Under the pieces are notes generated by a model that was given only the letters and a program-made list of their open reading frames with translations, had not been told where the DNA came from and did no database searches. DNA of 64,000 bases, from positions 3,237,501-3,301,500 of the forward strand of contig NZ_CP134050.1 of NCBI RefSeq assembly GCF_031583145.1, given 5' to 3'. The translations under genes were made by a program, and so were the position numbers. This DNA is from Brevibacillus brevis (GTDB lineage: Bacteria; Bacillota; Bacilli; Brevibacillales; Brevibacillaceae). Below are positions 44,994 to 54,103 of this stretch, in pieces (position 1 is the first letter of the stretch; every line of letters begins with the position of its first letter).

Positions 44994-45773
44994 CTAAAAA
45001 TGGACCCATCCACCGTCTACAAAAATGGTTTGTCCTGTTATATGTTTAGCCCGTGAAGAAGCTAGAAAAACTACCGCCTCTGCAATATCCCTAGCTTCTC
45101 CAAACTTTCTTAATGAAATATCATGCTTCATCGTTTCTCTGACGGAAGCAGTAAAGCCTTCTTCCAACATTCTCGTCCCAATACCAGCCTCAATCATACC
45201 TGGACCTACACAATTTGCTCGTATGCCAAATTTCCCCTCCTCCCTTGATACTGCCTTCGTAAGCATTTCTACAGCAGCTTTCGGAACCGCAGAAAGTGAG
45301 TCTCTCGCTGGATATTTATGAACGGCTGCTGTAATCACACTTATATAGGTGCCAGCTCTGTTGTCTCTTAAATGCGGCAGTGTTGCATGGATAACATTAA
45401 AAAACCCATTCACATCTGTATCTATGACTCGTCTCCATTCATCATGTGTAACTTGATTAATATAACCCAATGCAATATCTGGTCCAGAAGTATATACAAC
45501 TGTATGAATACTGCCGAAATTTGCTATTACGTTATTCACGAGCTCCTGTACCGAGTTGACATCCTCTATTTTCATTTGTTCAAACATGCTCTTTCGTCCC
45601 ATTTCTTCTACCATGGACGAAATTTTTGCCGCTTCCTCTTTATTTTGCCGATAAGTTAACGCAACATTGGAACCGCTTTCAGCCATCAGGCAAGAGATTT
45701 CTTTACCCAAACCACCGGTCCCACCAATGATCAATGCTACACCCTCACTTGGGAACATTGAATGTCGAGTCAT
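44994..45773 (-). CDS. SDR-family protein lacking the catalytic tyrosine
   Basis: This 259-residue protein has the SDR fold: cofactor loop IGGTGGLGKEI near residue 15 and the C-terminal GQTIFVDGGWVHF. At the active site the usual YxxxK is replaced by SAVPK (in LSAVPKAAVE), so the position of Tyr holds Ser; NAG is replaced by TSG. A normal dehydrogenase mechanism is therefore doubtful. The ATG at 45773 has GAAGGTGA upstream; a GTG at 45785 is possible. It lies between the TetR gene and the racemase-family gene. Confidence 0.82.
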   Translation of the reverse strand: MTRHSMFPSEGVALIIGGTGGLGKEISCLMAESGSNVALTYRQNKEEAAKISSMVEEMGRKSMFEQMKIEDVNSVQELVNNVIANFGSIHTVVYTSGPDIALGYINQVTHDEWRRVIDTDVNGFFNVIHATLPHLRDNRAGTYISVITAAVHKYPARDSLSAVPKAAVEMLTKAVSREEGKFGIRANCVGPGMIEAGIGTRMLEEGFTASVRETMKHDISLRKFGEARDIAEAVVFLASSRAKHITGQTIFVDGGWVHF

Positions 45774-45813
45774 CCAAAAAATCACCTTCCATTCATTTAT
45801 AAGAAAGCTGGGA

Positions 45814-46407
45814 TTAATGATTTTCTATCCCATTTAAAATCATGTCCAGATATATTTTGTTAATCTCTTTTACGGATAATGGGCCATCTTTCCGATACCA
45901 TTGGGTTCCCCAACCGGTTAGCCCAACGATTCCAAAAGAGATAATTTTCGGGTCTGTATTTGACTTGAATTCTCCCGCTTTTATCCCATCTTCGATTACT
46001 TGGGTGATAATATTTGCAAATTGATCCCTTTTCTCCCGAATGACTTGAAATTTATCATCGGCTGCGATGTATTTGTACTCTTGAATAAATATCGTGAAAT
46101 TATCCTTATATTTGTACAAGCTGTCCCAGAGCAAAGAGACTAACTGACTCAACTTTTCCTTATTCGTTGTGTTCTTACTATTAAAAATCTCCTGGGAATC
46201 ATACAGTAAATTTTCTATAAACGACTCATGAATGAGATATAATAGATCTTCTTTAGACTGAAAGAAGTAATAGAAAGAACCCTTAGTTAATTCAGCTTCA
46301 TTTAAAATGTCATTTACGGAAGTGCCAGAGTAACCATTTTTTTCAAACAGGGACAACGCTGAATTTAATATTTTTGTTTTCGAATCTACCGTGTTGGAAT
46401 TTCGCAA
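45814..46407 (-). CDS. TetR-family regulator of the catabolic cluster
   Basis: This 197-residue TetR regulator has an N-terminal helix-turn-helix with TSVNDILNEAELTKGSFYYF (residues about 29-48) and a C-terminal ligand-binding domain resembling the FadR/PaaR-like group (TGWGTQWYRKDGPLS near residue 164). The start is a TTG at 46407 behind AAAGGGGT. An ACCGTTTTGT-type operator lies 45 bp upstream, implying autoregulation. The same palindrome occurs at five other promoters of the cluster. An acyl-CoA intermediate is the likely inducer, by analogy with FadR-type TetR proteins. Confidence 0.88.
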   Translation of the reverse strand: MRNSNTVDSKTKILNSALSLFEKNGYSGTSVNDILNEAELTKGSFYYFFQSKEDLLYLIHESFIENLLYDSQEIFNSKNTTNKEKLSQLVSLLWDSLYKYKDNFTIFIQEYKYIAADDKFQVIREKRDQFANIITQVIEDGIKAGEFKSNTDPKIISFGIVGLTGWGTQWYRKDGPLSVKEINKIYLDMILNGIENH

Positions 46408-46451
46408 ATGTAACTACCCCTTTTAGTGAATTATTTTCCAAAACTTTTGTT

Positions 46452-46469
46452 TTACCAACCGTTTTGTAT
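46452..46469. promoter_or_regulatory. Operator 5 of the catabolic TetR regulon (autoregulation)
   Basis: TTACCAACCGTTTTGTAT is the most diverged of the six palindromes, with one base changed in the right half of the core. A weaker site at its own gene would suit autoregulation. Confidence 0.7.
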
Positions 46470-46562
46470 ATTCAATTAAATAAAATAATTCCAAAAGGGT
46501 CAACTATATTTCTTTCCCTTATCCCTCATCCTTTATGCGTTAGGGAATTCCAGTTGAATACC

Positions 46563-47693
46563 TTAATGATACTTTTTCCAAACCGTAGCCGTCGCCATCC
46601 CATGAGCAGCGCACATTGTCTGTAGTCCGTAAGCCGCATTCGAATCCTCCATGATGTTGAGCAACGTAGCTGTTATTCTCGCGCCACTTGCCCCGGTGGG
46701 ATGACCCAAGGCAATGGCTCCTCCTCGTAAATTCACTCTATCCTCAGGAATTCCCAGCTCTTTCATCCAAGCCAGCACAACGGATGCAAATGCTTCATTA
46801 ATTTCAAAAACATCAATCTCTTCAAGTGTTACATTTGCCCTATTGATCGCTTTTAAGGTAGCCGGGATCACACCCGTTAACATTTCTTTAGGATTTACAC
46901 CGACAGTGACTTGGCTCACGACCTCTCCTTTCGGTTTAAAGCCAAGTCTGATAGCGGTCTCTTTTTCCATTAAAACCAGGCCGGAAGCACCGTCAGATAT
47001 TTGGCTTGAATTTGCGGCAGTGACCTTACCGTTTTCCATGAAGGCAGGTTTCAATTGAGCCATTTTTTCGAGCGATACGTTCGCTCGAACCCCTTCATCC
47101 CGATTAAAAACCGCACCCCCAATCTCAATATCTACGATTTCTCTGGAAAACTCCCCTGCTTCTGTCGCTTTAGCTGCCTTTACATGACTCATATACGAAA
47201 ATCGGTCAAGTTCCTCACGGGAAATGTTCCACATTTCCGCTATGAGTTCGGCGGAATTTCCTTGATGAACCATTTCATACTGCTCAAGCAGCTTTGGACT
47301 ATATTCTATGCGGTCAATGGCCGAGGGTACTAGAGACATATTTTCAACACCACCAACGACGATAATATCCGCATATCCAGTCATGATCTTTTGGGTTGCA
47401 ATGTGAAGAGCCTGTTCACTAGAGGAGCATTTTTGGTTCAGCACAAACGCAGGAACACTGTCTGGAATCCCTGCCATCAACGAAGCTAACCGACCGATAC
47501 AATTTCCTTGGGAGTTCACTTGTGTCGTACAGCCAACAATAACCTCATCAATTAGGCTTTTATCAAAATTCGTACGATTCAATAATGCCTCTAACACAAG
47601 GGCTAACAACTCATCGGAGCGATAGCTGCAAAGCGAGCCATTACGTTTCCCAATGGCAGTCCTGACGCCCTCTACCAATACGACTTTTCGCAT
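46563..47693 (-). CDS. Acetyl-CoA acyltransferase (thiolase)
   Basis: This 376-residue thiolase has the nucleophilic Cys89 in LNQKCSSSEQAL, the NEAFA motif, GGAIALGHPTGASG with the catalytic His, and a second Cys in TMCAAHGMATATV, which differs from the usual CxGGGMG. It would perform the last thiolytic step of beta-oxidation. It is the last gene of the hbd-crotonase-thiolase operon, 24 nt after the crotonase. At 376 residues it is slightly shorter than typical thiolases. Confidence 0.92.
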   Translation of the reverse strand: MRKVVLVEGVRTAIGKRNGSLCSYRSDELLALVLEALLNRTNFDKSLIDEVIVGCTTQVNSQGNCIGRLASLMAGIPDSVPAFVLNQKCSSSEQALHIATQKIMTGYADIIVVGGVENMSLVPSAIDRIEYSPKLLEQYEMVHQGNSAELIAEMWNISREELDRFSYMSHVKAAKATEAGEFSREIVDIEIGGAVFNRDEGVRANVSLEKMAQLKPAFMENGKVTAANSSQISDGASGLVLMEKETAIRLGFKPKGEVVSQVTVGVNPKEMLTGVIPATLKAINRANVTLEEIDVFEINEAFASVVLAWMKELGIPEDRVNLRGGAIALGHPTGASGARITATLLNIMEDSNAAYGLQTMCAAHGMATATVWKKYH

Positions 47694-47716
47694 GGTTTCT
47701 TCTTCTCTCCTCTCCG

Positions 47717-48511
47717 TTATTCGCCTTTAAAATTCGGCTTTCTTTTTTCCAGAAAAGCAGAGATTCCCTCTTTTGTATCCTCACTGTTCATCAAATGTCC
47801 CTGATACAATTTCTCAAGCAAGTATCCTCTGTTGTCATATGTAATGGTAGAATTCATGATCGTTTTCGCATATTCGACCGCAAGCGGGCCATTTTTCAAG
47901 ATACTTGCCGCTTTCTTTTCTGTTTCCTGCTCAAGCTCTTCAAATTCACAGAGTTGGGAAATCAATCCGATTCGCAGTGCTTCCTCCCCGTCAATCACTC
48001 TTCCGGTAAAAATTAAATCTTTCGCCATACTTTCACCGATGATTCGTGGCAAGCGCTGCGTCCCGCCACCGGCCGGAATTAAAGATAACAACACTTCCGG
48101 CTGACCAAATTTAGCGTTTTTACTGGCGATGCGTATATCGCACGCCAGGGCCACTTCACATCCTCCACCGAGTGCAACCCCGTTTATAGAAGCAATGTAT
48201 ACGATTCGGGATTGCTCCATTTTCATTAATACCCTTGGGGCGTTGGAAGATAAAATATCTTTCGCTGTCCTTTTTTGCATCGCTTTCAGGTCGGCTCCAG
48301 CCGCAAATGATTTATTCCCCGCTCCGGTAACAATGGCAACCTTTATATTAGGATCATCCTCAAAATCGTCTATCGCCCACTCCAGCTCTTTCCAGGTATT
48401 TGGACTGATCGCATTTCTTTGCGCTTCACGATTAATAATAATTTTCCCAATACCGGATTCCTTTTTTACGATCAAGTCTGTGTATGCCAGATTTTTGCTA
48501 CTCATAGTCAT
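47717..48511 (-). CDS. Enoyl-CoA hydratase
   Basis: This 264-residue crotonase keeps both catalytic glutamates of classical hydratases, in LGGGCEVALACD near residue 117 and FGQPEVLLS near residue 137. The oxyanion-hole motif FAAGADLKAM is also present. It hydrates 2-enoyl-CoA to (S)-3-hydroxyacyl-CoA. The ATG at 48511 overlaps the end of the dehydrogenase gene by 14 nt; ATG 48505 is an alternative. It contrasts with the crotonase at 18.4 kb, which lacks both glutamates. Confidence 0.92.
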   Translation of the reverse strand: MTMSSKNLAYTDLIVKKESGIGKIIINREAQRNAISPNTWKELEWAIDDFEDDPNIKVAIVTGAGNKSFAAGADLKAMQKRTAKDILSSNAPRVLMKMEQSRIVYIASINGVALGGGCEVALACDIRIASKNAKFGQPEVLLSLIPAGGGTQRLPRIIGESMAKDLIFTGRVIDGEEALRIGLISQLCEFEELEQETEKKAASILKNGPLAVEYAKTIMNSTITYDNRGYLLEKLYQGHLMNSEDTKEGISAFLEKRKPNFKGE

Positions 48512-49340
48512 ACCAGCCTTTGCCGGTTTTTCTTCCTAAACGATTGGCATTCACCATGTTTTCCAAGAGTTGAGGCACTTTGAATCTTTCTCCGTATACC
48601 TCTTCCATCGATTTAAATGCTTTATACCCCAGATCTAACCCATTAAAGTCATTTAATTCAAAAGGACCCATTGGATGATTAAAACCCAACCGACAGGCTT
48701 TATCGATGTCTTCAACCGTACCTACGCCTTCCTCAAGCATTCGAATGGCTTCTGCTCGGAATGCCAGAATCAATCGGGAAGTTAAGAAACCGTTTCGATC
48801 CTTTTTGCAAACAACTGTTTCCTTATTCACCATTTTGCTGAACTCCTGTACTTTTTGCAGTGTTTCGTCGGTTGTTTCCAATCCTCTTATAATTTCAATT
48901 AAATTCATCATCGGCGCAGGATTAAAGAAGTGAATGCCAATTACGCGACCCGGATTTTTTACGACGGAAGCGATAGAAGTGATACTGACTTGTGAAGTGT
49001 TGGTGCCTAAAACGACATCATCGCTTGTAAGCCCATCTAGTTCGCGAAATATATTCTGTTTCACCTTCAAATCCTCCACAGCTGCTTCAATCACCAGGCT
49101 GCTGCCTTGTACAGCTTCTTTTAGAGAAACCGAAATGTTGATCCGATCCATTATCGTTTCAATACTTTCAGAAAGCCTTCCCTTTTTCTCAAACCTACCC
49201 AGACTTGTTTTCATAGTTACCAGTGCTTTTTCGATTTGTTCTTCATTAATATCAAAGATGGAAACAGATAACTTCTCCATGGCACAAACTTGAGCAATGC
49301 CACTCCCCATGATTCCTGAACCTATTACAGTAACCTTCAT
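48498..49340 (-). CDS. 3-hydroxyacyl-CoA dehydrogenase (Hbd/PaaH type)
   Basis: This 280-residue NAD-dependent dehydrogenase has the Rossmann motif GSGIMGSGIAQ near residue 7, the catalytic His in GIHFFNPAPMM near residue 139, and the C-terminal FNHPMGPFELNDFNGLD. It oxidises (S)-3-hydroxyacyl-CoA to 3-ketoacyl-CoA. The ATG at 49340 follows GGGAGGG. It leads the operon with the classical hydratase and the thiolase, behind a strong promoter (49494-49523) and an operator (49470-49487). Confidence 0.93.
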   Translation of the reverse strand: MKVTVIGSGIMGSGIAQVCAMEKLSVSIFDINEEQIEKALVTMKTSLGRFEKKGRLSESIETIMDRINISVSLKEAVQGSSLVIEAAVEDLKVKQNIFRELDGLTSDDVVLGTNTSQVSITSIASVVKNPGRVIGIHFFNPAPMMNLIEIIRGLETTDETLQKVQEFSKMVNKETVVCKKDRNGFLTSRLILAFRAEAIRMLEEGVGTVEDIDKACRLGFNHPMGPFELNDFNGLDLGYKAFKSMEEVYGERFKVPQLLENMVNANRLGRKTGKGWYDYE

Positions 49341-49469
49341 CTTCGAAACCCTCCCATCAAACAAAATGATTCAATGGCTTTATCGACAACTTCTTTTACA
49401 CTTTTAGTCAAAGTTGGTGAACAAGTTCAATGCTGGCATTACAGGTGCAAATTCCCAATAACCGACAAT

Positions 49470-49487
49470 ATACCAACCGGTTTGTAT
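49470..49487. promoter_or_regulatory. Operator 6 of the catabolic TetR regulon (hbd operon)
   Basis: ATACCAACCGGTTTGTAT is a near-perfect palindrome and closest to the consensus. It lies 6 bp downstream of the -10 box of the hbd promoter. Confidence 0.8.
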
Positions 49488-49493
49488 ATAAGC

Positions 49494-49523
49494 ATTATAC
49501 AAAGGCGTTGTCTCCCCTGTCAA
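49494..49523 (-). promoter_or_regulatory. Strong sigma-A-type promoter of the hbd operon
   Basis: On the minus strand TTGACA (49523-49518) and TATAAT (49499-49494), both consensus, are spaced by 18 nt. Operator 6 covers the start region, giving a classical repressed promoter. Confidence 0.85.
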
Positions 49524-49789
49524 TTAGATATCAGAATATTTATTACTGTTTGAATATATCGTCAACACGCAACTTGTCAGCGAAAATGCCACTACGGTAC
49601 AGGAGAAACTAACATTTCCCGAAAGGATACCACACTCTGGACCGAAGAATTCCTCGGCTGAAAGAAATATACCGGCAGAGGTAAGAACGAACACTCGTCA
49701 CGTGAGACAGTAGATAAAAAAGGATGACAACAATTGCTGCCACCCTTTTTGTTTCTCATTCATGTTTTGTTTTGTACTAAACAGTGTCT

Positions 49790-50713
49790 TTATAGGTTTC
49801 CATTATAGAAAGCTTCCAGTTTTTCAACTGCCTGACTTACATACTCTGGTTTGTCGTACAAATCATAGTGACTTGCACCTTCAATAACTAAAATATCCTT
49901 TTTATCGGAAGCTGCTCTCTTATAGAGTTCATGCCCATCTTTATAGGAACCGAATCCACCTTGGACACTTCCGACAATGATCTGTAAAGGCTGCGTTAGC
50001 AGCTTCTCTACCAAGTGGAAAGCATCAAAACCGACAACAGATCCTACGCTCGTAAATTTCAGCTTATTAGGTGAATTAGAGCACTGTCCTCTAGGTGTTG
50101 TGTAATATTCAACAGCTTCTACTATATCGATATCCGTAATACCGGCCTTTTCCCTTTCTTCACAACTATTAGGTATCCAGTTCGTAATCAGTGGTTCCGC
50201 TCCACGGGCTTCCGCAGTACGTTGTTTCGCAACCGCCTCCAGTGTTTGAATCGCTGCATCAGGAGAACCATCACCTTCCCGATATAGCCTGCCGATATTG
50301 GCTCCAACGACTGTACCAACTGCTTTGATTCTGCGTTCTGTCATTGCAGCATTTACCGCATACCCCCCTCCTGCACAAACGCCTAATACACCGATACGAT
50401 TTTCATCTACAAAATCGAGTGTAGTCAGGTAATCCACCGCACAACGCACATCCTCAACGCGTGCAGCTGGCTCCTCAATATATCGAGGTTCACCTTCACT
50501 TTCGCCTTGATAGGACGCATCATAGGCAAGGGTTACATATCCTCTTTCAGCAAGGTTTTCAGCATAGATGCCCGCGGTTTGATCTTTACAACTACTCCCC
50601 GGATGAACGCTGACAATGGCAGGGTATTTTTTATTCTCATCAAATCCCTCTGGCAAATAAAGATGACCAGCCATTTTTAAAGTACCATTTTTAAATGCGA
50701 CAGATTTTTTCAC
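49790..50713 (-). CDS. Alpha/beta hydrolase with a Cys nucleophile (dienelactone-hydrolase-like)
   Basis: This 307-residue alpha/beta hydrolase has the nucleophile elbow GVCAGGGYAVN near residue 124, with Cys where most family members have Ser. Dienelactone hydrolase also uses Cys. The His is in GASHYDLYD near residue 281. The N-terminus MKKSVAFKNGTLKMAGHLYL resembles YcjY/DUF-type hydrolases. The start is a GTG at 50713 behind ATAAGGAGAA. A broken paralogue lies at 17749 on the other side of the cluster. I see no ACCGGTT-type operator here, so it may be controlled separately. Confidence 0.83.
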   Translation of the reverse strand: MKKSVAFKNGTLKMAGHLYLPEGFDENKKYPAIVSVHPGSSCKDQTAGIYAENLAERGYVTLAYDASYQGESEGEPRYIEEPAARVEDVRCAVDYLTTLDFVDENRIGVLGVCAGGGYAVNAAMTERRIKAVGTVVGANIGRLYREGDGSPDAAIQTLEAVAKQRTAEARGAEPLITNWIPNSCEEREKAGITDIDIVEAVEYYTTPRGQCSNSPNKLKFTSVGSVVGFDAFHLVEKLLTQPLQIIVGSVQGGFGSYKDGHELYKRAASDKKDILVIEGASHYDLYDKPEYVSQAVEKLEAFYNGNL

Positions 50714-51133
50714 GTTATTTTCTCCTTATTTTTTTATTGTCTGTTACAATTTGACTATTTATTTCGTATCCGACCCATCTATACAGTATCTCCTTTAAGC
50801 AAGTATTATCCTCCTTCCATCATTACTGGCGAAGTAGAGTGGAGCGAAATAATAGACATGATTTGATTAATGTCCTTTCGTTCATTATTATAAATGAATA
50901 TATAAAAATCACCATGATCAGATTTGCACTAAAAGTATAGTAATAAACAGTACTATGCCATTTGTTTATTATAAAACGTGAGTGAAATGAAGAAGCATCT
51001 ACTTCCGTCTCTTATCAGATGGAAATAGATGCGTCCCTTTAAGTTATATGGTATAACTTAAAATTTTCGTTAACTTGTGTACCCGTAAGCTACTCCCATT
51101 CTTATCCACCAATGCGCGGCAAGATATTGTTAC
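50714..51133. other. Intergenic region with a hairpin
   Basis: About 420 bp between the hydrolase start and the end of the MFS gene. CATCTACTTCC and GGAAATAGATG (50997-51032) form a stem that could end the MFS transcript. No gene is visible. Confidence 0.45.
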
Positions 51134-52489
51134 TTATTCACTGGCCGTTTCTAGCGCACTTAAGTCCTTCCCTCGCGTTTCTGGTGCCCATGCTATCGTT
51201 ACGATTGCACCAAGAACACACGCGAATGAAATCATGAGAATAACAGCACTTACCCCGTACCCAGATTGTACGATTGGGACCAAAAACGAACCGATAACCG
51301 AACCAACTCTACTTAGTGCAGTAGAAAGACCCTTTCCCGCCCCCCGCAGATTCGTTGGATACATTTCAACTGGATAAATATTGGTAAGTGCTCCTCCTGC
51401 ATAGGAAGAAAATTGAGCGGCTATATAAAGGATGATAATGAGAATAGGTGGCAGCATATCTGTCCATATACCTATAATGATAAGAGGAATTGCCATAAAC
51501 GTCAGAGAGAAAATAGCAAGGGTCCTACGCTTAAACTTGTCTGTAATCGCGGCTGCAACGGTGCTAAAAATGATGTTGCAGAAATAGGTAAGAACGGTTG
51601 CTCCAAATGCAGCAGTACCGGAAAAACCCATGCTCATAAAGATAATCGGCAGAAACGGACCAAGCGCGAAGCTCGGCAGTACACTAATCATGTAATAGAT
51701 GCCGATGAAGAGTGTTGACTTCCAGTATTTTTGACTGAATAGCTGGCGGATTCCCGAAAGTTCTTGACCAGGAGCTTGCGTGGCCAACTTTTGGTCCTCA
51801 ATGAGATTATCGATGCTCACCTCAGGTCCAATGTACTTCCTTACCACCTCTCGCGCTTCATCTATTCGCCCTTGGCTAATGAGCCATCTTGGGGATTCGG
51901 GAGCACCTGCTCGAAAAAACATCGTAATGATCCCTAGCACTCCGCTGCTAGCTAAAATCCATCTCCAGGCATCGGGACTCATGTCGATCGTAAAATAACT
52001 GACGAGTCCACCTATCGTAGACCCTATGGCAAAAGTAGAGAGATTCAGTCCTAGAAAAAGCGAGCGTGCTTTCGTTGGTGTGAATTCGGCAAGAAGAGTC
52101 ACCCCGACCGCATATTCGGCCCCAATGGATATTCCCAGGATCAGTCTCAGAACAAACAACAGAGCTGCGTCGTTTACGAAAAACTGCAGAAATGAGGCAA
52201 CAATCAATACAACAAAATGCCACGTATATATTTTCTGCCTGCCGATTGTATCGCATAATTTTCCGAAGATCAGACTCCCTAGGAAAATACCAATCAAAGG
52301 CGAGCTACCAATTAATCCTTGCCAAAGCGGGCTCATATTCAATGCGGGAATAATTTTTACCATAATAAACGACATCATAGCAATGATATAACCGTCAATC
52401 GAATGGCCAATCAATGTATACGCTGCCATTTTATAATGAAATTTATTAAGTGGCGCGTTGTCCATTGTTACTGCTTGTGCATTTCTCAT
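51134..52489 (-). CDS. MFS transporter (sugar/aromatic-acid porter type)
   Basis: This 451-residue major-facilitator protein has about 12 transmembrane segments. The loop 2-3 motif is GKLCDTIGRQKIY near residue 82, and LRLILGISIGAEYAVG, PESPRWLISQG and PVEMYPTNLRGAGKG are typical of the sugar-porter/AAHS group. The ATG overlaps the lyase stop by one base (TAATG), with GAAGGGAG upstream. Its partner genes suggest that it moves an amino-acid-type compound; the direction is not known. Confidence 0.88.
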   Translation of the reverse strand: MRNAQAVTMDNAPLNKFHYKMAAYTLIGHSIDGYIIAMMSFIMVKIIPALNMSPLWQGLIGSSPLIGIFLGSLIFGKLCDTIGRQKIYTWHFVVLIVASFLQFFVNDAALLFVLRLILGISIGAEYAVGVTLLAEFTPTKARSLFLGLNLSTFAIGSTIGGLVSYFTIDMSPDAWRWILASSGVLGIITMFFRAGAPESPRWLISQGRIDEAREVVRKYIGPEVSIDNLIEDQKLATQAPGQELSGIRQLFSQKYWKSTLFIGIYYMISVLPSFALGPFLPIIFMSMGFSGTAAFGATVLTYFCNIIFSTVAAAITDKFKRRTLAIFSLTFMAIPLIIIGIWTDMLPPILIIILYIAAQFSSYAGGALTNIYPVEMYPTNLRGAGKGLSTALSRVGSVIGSFLVPIVQSGYGVSAVILMISFACVLGAIVTIAWAPETRGKDLSALETASE

Positions 52490-53952
52490 TAAGTATGGCT
52501 CCCTTCACTCTTGTTGATTCTTTCATACGCGCTGTTAACTTGCTGTTTTGCAGCGGCTAACCATTTTGTCTCCTCCTCTAAAACAGAACGATTTTTCGTA
52601 AGCATTTTTTGTGAATCCGCTGGTTTTGGTGTGCCTCCAGTTACTTTTCCTTGTAAACAGTAGAGGGGATCCATCATACTTGCAACTTCTTCGTCTGTCA
52701 TCATAATTTCAATCCCCATTGTTTCCTTGGCGACTTCAGACAGTAGGGCTCCGGTCATATTCTTCACATCAAGGGATCCTTGATTCATTAACCTTCTGAT
52801 CATTCCGCCAATGACATGGTGGCTATCTTCAAAAGGAATGTCATACTTTTGGGAAAGAATTTCTGCCATGGTGGCCGCACTTGTAAAGTTGTTTTTCGTT
52901 CTTTCATAGGATTGCTCTTTTCGTACTTCAGAGTAGTTCAAAACATCTTCAAAAATAGCCAACACCCGAGTTGCTTCGCTGATCCCATTCCAGAACGTCG
53001 ACCTGGCTTCCAATGAATCATAATTCGGGAACATGCTGGTATTGCGATTTGCCATCAAACCATCCATCAGGACCCCCGCGCAATGCGCAGATTTGGAGCG
53101 AATAAGCTCGAGCGCGACTGGATTTTTTTTCTGCGGCATGATACTGCTTCCATCGGAAACTTCAAATCCGCATTCTAATGTACGGCATTCGTCCGTAGCC
53201 CAAAAAAAATGATCCGATGCGGCCTTGCTGATGTTGCTCATCAGTAAGGAAAGCGCCATTTCTATTTCTAGTAAATAGTCTGTGCTTCCGATCGAATCCA
53301 TACTGTTTTCGATAACGCTGTCAAAACCCAGCAGGTCACAAACAAATTGCCTGTCAAGGGGGTAGCTTGTCCCTATCCCCGCGGCAGCTCCCATGGGAGA
53401 ACGGTTCGTGTTTAAATAGGCGGCTTTCAGTCGTGTAAAGTCCCGTGACAGCGCATCAAAGAGCATCAGATAATAGTGAGCGATAGTACCTGGCTGTGCA
53501 GGCTGACCAAACGTATAAAAGGTAATAACCGTATCAAGATTTTCCTCCGCTTTTTTAAGGAGAGTACGTTTGAGTGACAATAAATGCTCCATTACCTGCC
53601 AAAGAGCTCTTCTCGTCTCCATTCGATAAACAGCGCCCAACATATCATTGCGGCTTCTGCCTAAATGGATTTGACAGCCGACCTTCTCCCCGACGAATTG
53701 GTACATCGCCAATTGAAGGTTAAAATAAAGGTCTCCTTTCTGTCCATCCAGATCTTCTGCCCGAAAAGAATTCAACACTTTATCCAGTCCATCGGCAATC
53801 TTTCGATACGATTGTTTATCCAGAAGGCCCTGCTTGACCAGCATGAGCCCATGAGCCTTATTCATCATCGTCATTTCATAGCGATGAGAATGAAAATCCA
53901 TCATCAATGTAGGGACTACCCCTTCGTTTACAAACACTTCTGATAGTCTCAT
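52489..53952 (-). CDS. Argininosuccinate-lyase-like C-N lyase
   Basis: This 487-residue protein belongs to the fumarase/aspartase superfamily and is closest in pattern to ArgH. Features are HLGRSRNDM near residue 98, the GSSIMPQKKNP signature near residue 270 with the catalytic Ser, and the T/H region TFGQPAQPGTIAHYY. No other arginine genes are nearby. It sits between an MFS transporter and an exported asparaginase, under an RpiR regulator. A catabolic lyase splitting an aspartyl or succinyl C-N bond to release fumarate, like EDDS lyase, is a possible role. I chose the ATG at 53952 with GAGGG upstream; 53994 is an alternative. Confidence 0.8.
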   Translation of the reverse strand: MRLSEVFVNEGVVPTLMMDFHSHRYEMTMMNKAHGLMLVKQGLLDKQSYRKIADGLDKVLNSFRAEDLDGQKGDLYFNLQLAMYQFVGEKVGCQIHLGRSRNDMLGAVYRMETRRALWQVMEHLLSLKRTLLKKAEENLDTVITFYTFGQPAQPGTIAHYYLMLFDALSRDFTRLKAAYLNTNRSPMGAAAGIGTSYPLDRQFVCDLLGFDSVIENSMDSIGSTDYLLEIEMALSLLMSNISKAASDHFFWATDECRTLECGFEVSDGSSIMPQKKNPVALELIRSKSAHCAGVLMDGLMANRNTSMFPNYDSLEARSTFWNGISEATRVLAIFEDVLNYSEVRKEQSYERTKNNFTSAATMAEILSQKYDIPFEDSHHVIGGMIRRLMNQGSLDVKNMTGALLSEVAKETMGIEIMMTDEEVASMMDPLYCLQGKVTGGTPKPADSQKMLTKNRSVLEEETKWLAAAKQQVNSAYERINKSEGSHT

Positions 53953-54103
53953 CCGTGAACCCTCTTCCCTAATAATAGAACGATAGCTTGACATGTTTCT
54001 CTTCTATACAATTATCAAGCCGCTTGTCCTTGTTCGCATGGTATTCCATATCGATTTTGTTTATTCTGTTGCAGCCTCTGCATGTCTTACCCCTGACAGA
54101 GCT

